Assembly (NCBI RefSeq): GCF_900156425.1
Contig: NZ_FTNO01000003.1
Span: 124,001-188,000, forward strand
DNA: 64,000 nt
From: Haladaptatus litoreus
GTDB lineage: Archaea; Halobacteriota; Halobacteria; Halobacteriales; Haladaptataceae
Direction of reading: 5' to 3'
A model generated the notes under the pieces. It was given only the letters and a program-made list of their open reading frames with translations. It did not search any database and was not told the origin of the DNA. The first letter of the stretch is position 1. The number at the start of each line of letters is the position of its first letter. Positions 62,212 through 64,000 of the stretch are shown piece after piece. A program made the position numbers and the translations under genes.

Positions 62212-63039
62212 ATGAACCCCAGTGTATGCGACCGGAGCGGAGACATCGCTATCGTCACCGGAGCCAGCAACGGTATCGGAAACGCCGTCGCGCAGCAACT
62301 CGCGGCTGCGAACGCCACCGTGGTCGTCGCCGACGTGGACGAAAATGGCGGCGAACGAACCGTCGCGGCCATCGAAGACGACGGCGGCACCGCCGAATTC
62401 GTCCGCACCGACGTGAGCGATGCGACCGACGTTTCGACGTTAGTCGAGGCGACGATGGATGCCCACGGGAGCGTAGACGTCCTCGTGAACAACGCCGGCG
62501 GCTCGTTCGACGACGGTAATCCCGACCGGGTGACCGAGGAGACGTGGGACCGAATCGTCGACGTGAACCTCAAAGGCCAGTTCCTCTGCGCTCGAGAGAC
62601 GCTCCCGGCAATGGTCGAGTCCGGCGGCGGGTCGATGGTTCACGTGTCGTCGGTCAACGCCCGGATAGGAATCGGCCTCGCTGCGTACTCCATGTCGAAA
62701 AACGGCGTCCTCGCACTCTCCCGAATCATCGCTACGCAGTACGGCCGCCACGGCGTCCGGTCGAACGCGGTCTGTCCGGGGAGCATCATCACCAACGCAT
62801 CGAGCGAGAAGTTGACCACCGAGGGGCCGGTTCGGGAAGAGTGGCTCGACCAGTATCCGGTCGGTCGGTTCGGGCGTCCCGAAGACGTCGCCGCCGCCGT
62901 CTCGTTTTTGACTTCGGAGATGGCGTCGTTCGTCACGGGAACCGAACTCGTCATCGACGGCGGTCTCACGGCCGGTCTTGACCAGCGACTCGAAACGATG
63001 ATGTACGATATCGACGAGCCAGCGACGCGCGATTACTGA
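62212..63039 (+). CDS. Short-chain dehydrogenase/reductase
   Basis: This 275-aa protein is a classical SDR. The NAD(P)-binding motif TGASNGIG is at 16-23, NNAG at about 93-96, the catalytic Ser146/147 in HVSSVN, and Tyr159-x3-Lys163 in AYSMSK. An Asp at the end of the second strand (VVADVDE) favours NAD+. It ends FVTGTELVIDGGLTAG. It is divergent from the binding-protein gene, which places it with the sugar locus; oxidation of a sugar or sugar acid is likely, but the substrate is unknown. Confidence 0.9.
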   Translation: MNPSVCDRSGDIAIVTGASNGIGNAVAQQLAAANATVVVADVDENGGERTVAAIEDDGGTAEFVRTDVSDATDVSTLVEATMDAHGSVDVLVNNAGGSFDDGNPDRVTEETWDRIVDVNLKGQFLCARETLPAMVESGGGSMVHVSSVNARIGIGLAAYSMSKNGVLALSRIIATQYGRHGVRSNAVCPGSIITNASSEKLTTEGPVREEWLDQYPVGRFGRPEDVAAAVSFLTSEMASFVTGTELVIDGGLTAGLDQRLETMMYDIDEPATRDY

Positions 63040-63080
63040 CGACGCCGCACCGAACCGCCAAATGCCCGCTCGAAGTCGGT

Positions 63081-63090
63081 CTATAAGTAG
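63081..63090 (+). promoter_or_regulatory. TATA box of the terminal GNAT gene
   Basis: CTATAAGTAG lies 23-32 nt before the ATG at 63113, matching a leaderless promoter. Confidence 0.5.
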
Positions 63091-63112
63091 TGGTGTGAGA
63101 AACAGTGTGTCG

Positions 63113-64000
63113 ATGAACTTCGAGGTTTGCCGACTCACTGACCACGGTGCAGTCTGTGCCGGCATCGACTGTTGGAATCGAACGTATCCGGATTTCTCGC
63201 TTCCGAACCGATTGGTGACCCAGAACATCTTCGCCCCCTTCGACGGTCTCGATGTGACGGCGTGGGGCGCGTTCTCGAAAAACACGCTTGTCGGCGTCAT
63301 GGTCGGAAAGCGACTCGTGAAGCAGATTCCCGACTACGACGGCTCAAAACAGGGATGGGTGAGCCTGCTCGCCGTCGATTCGACGGTCGAAGACACTACC
63401 GTCGCGGACGAACTGCTCGAAACGGTCGAACGAACCATGGCCAACCGAGGCGTCTCGAACCTTCGCGTCGGCGGCGACCCGGGCCAGTTCCTCCCTGGAC
63501 TTCCCACCGCGTTCACCGACCTCCGTGAGACGCTCACCGACCACGGCTTCGAATCCCGCGGCACCGTCCACGACCTACGGGGTGACATCGCGGCATTCGA
63601 CGCCCCAGAACGCATCGCTCAGGTCGGCGAGTCCTGGCCCGACCTGACTGTGGAACGGGTTGGCGCGGACGTTGACCCACTTTATTCGTTCCTCGCCGAC
63701 CAATTTCCCGGACGGTGGCGGTACGAGGCCGAGAACGTCTGTCGAGTTCCGGGCGGTGGCGACGACTACTGGCTACTTCGTCACGACGGCGAGCCAGTCG
63801 GATTCGCTCGGACGAACACGCCGGACGGCGGATACCGTGGCGCGAACGTCAACTGGGCGGCCCGCCTCGACGGTGCGACCTGCGGTATCGGCCCCCTCGG
63901 CGTCCACGAATCCTATCGCGGTCGTAGCTGGGGGCTTTGGATGATCGCCTCCATCGTCGAACGCTACCGCGACGCCGGATACGAACGGATGGTCATCGAC
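63113..64000 (+). CDS. GNAT-family acetyltransferase, probably tandem domains (partial, cut by window end)
   Basis: The frame is open from the ATG at 63113 through base 64000 without a stop (296 codons visible). It begins MNFEVCRLTDHGAVCAGI. A first GNAT-like domain has QGWVSLLAVDSTVEDTTVAD, then ELLETVERTMANRGVSNLRV. A second begins around residue 190, with GPLGVHESYRGRSWGLWMIA as its acetyl-CoA loop (Q/RxxGxG-like, here RGRSWG). The tandem arrangement is common in proteins that acetylate amino sugars or amines. It may modify the amino sugar of this locus; this is inference from position. Confidence 0.75.
   Translation, partial: MNFEVCRLTDHGAVCAGIDCWNRTYPDFSLPNRLVTQNIFAPFDGLDVTAWGAFSKNTLVGVMVGKRLVKQIPDYDGSKQGWVSLLAVDSTVEDTTVADELLETVERTMANRGVSNLRVGGDPGQFLPGLPTAFTDLRETLTDHGFESRGTVHDLRGDIAAFDAPERIAQVGESWPDLTVERVGADVDPLYSFLADQFPGRWRYEAENVCRVPGGGDDYWLLRHDGEPVGFARTNTPDGGYRGANVNWAARLDGATCGIGPLGVHESYRGRSWGLWMIASIVERYRDAGYERMVID

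Noticed and set aside
44305..63039. Reading the locus as an antiviral defence system
   Set aside because: The phosphoesterase and PIG-L genes could suggest defence, but the complete importer, gdh, dehydratase and ammonia-lyase all belong to sugar catabolism.
1..64000. CRISPR array or rRNA operon
   Set aside because: No regularly spaced 24-40 bp repeats and no rRNA-like conserved stretches were seen on reading both strands.

Overview
This window comes from a haloarchaeon (class Halobacteria); no genus can be assigned. The evidence is: acidic protein composition; many twin-arginine (RR) signal peptides with lipoboxes; archaeal TATA boxes 24-30 nt upstream of start codons (leaderless transcripts); haloarchaeal families (HalOD1, TrmB, a haloarchaeal-type glucose dehydrogenase, Orc1/Cdc6, halolysin); and a DtxR-type iron box. 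No rRNA, tRNA, complete insertion sequence or CRISPR array was recognised.

Left part (1 to about 26 kb) is accessory in character: genes are sparse, intergenic gaps are long and AT-rich, and there are many gene remnants. It opens with an iron-box-controlled siderophore-type binding lipoprotein, then scattered genes: a HalOD1 protein, a TAT protein, a YjiH transporter-like protein and an epoxide hydrolase. Next come a halolysin, a broken UbiA prenyltransferase, NAD synthetase, an Orc1/Cdc6 module with a degenerate RecA-like protein, a thiolase/DUF35 pair and a HAD phosphatase. It ends with a metallo-beta-lactamase nuclease plus ATP-dependent DNA ligase pair. Two duplicated relic sequences (A and B) lie on both sides of the 10-18 kb block. 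Pseudogene fragments include a rhodanese tail, UbiA, a DHFR-like N-terminus, a PIN toxin, a TAT signal peptide and a gene split by one TGA.

Middle part (26.3-35.8 kb) is a compact sugar-uptake unit. An oligopeptide-family ABC importer (binding lipoprotein, two permeases, two ATPases, with start/stop overlaps) is followed by a GH3 beta-glycosidase, with a convergent TrmB regulator. It probably imports and cleaves an oligosaccharide. From 36 to 44 kb there are single genes: ketopantoate reductase, membrane proteins, a TRAM protein, a winged-helix regulator with a truncated PIN partner, and a secreted parallel beta-helix protein.

Right part (44.3-64 kb) is GC-richer, tightly packed and free of decay. 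It looks like one catabolic locus built around an amino sugar or unusual glycan. It encodes a secreted phosphodiester-glycosidase/phosphoesterase fusion, RidA, glucose dehydrogenase and a SelA-like PLP ammonia-lyase. It also encodes a glycosidase-like TIM-barrel protein, a glutamine-amidotransferase-like protein, a PIG-L deacetylase, an enolase-superfamily acid-sugar dehydratase, a complete second oligopeptide-family ABC importer with an embedded small membrane protein, an SDR dehydrogenase and a GNAT protein cut by the window end. My main hypothesis is that this locus frees, imports, deacetylates and oxidises a glucosamine-type sugar to glucosaminate and then to 2-keto-3-deoxygluconate. That product would enter the haloarchaeal semi-phosphorylative Entner-Doudoroff route.
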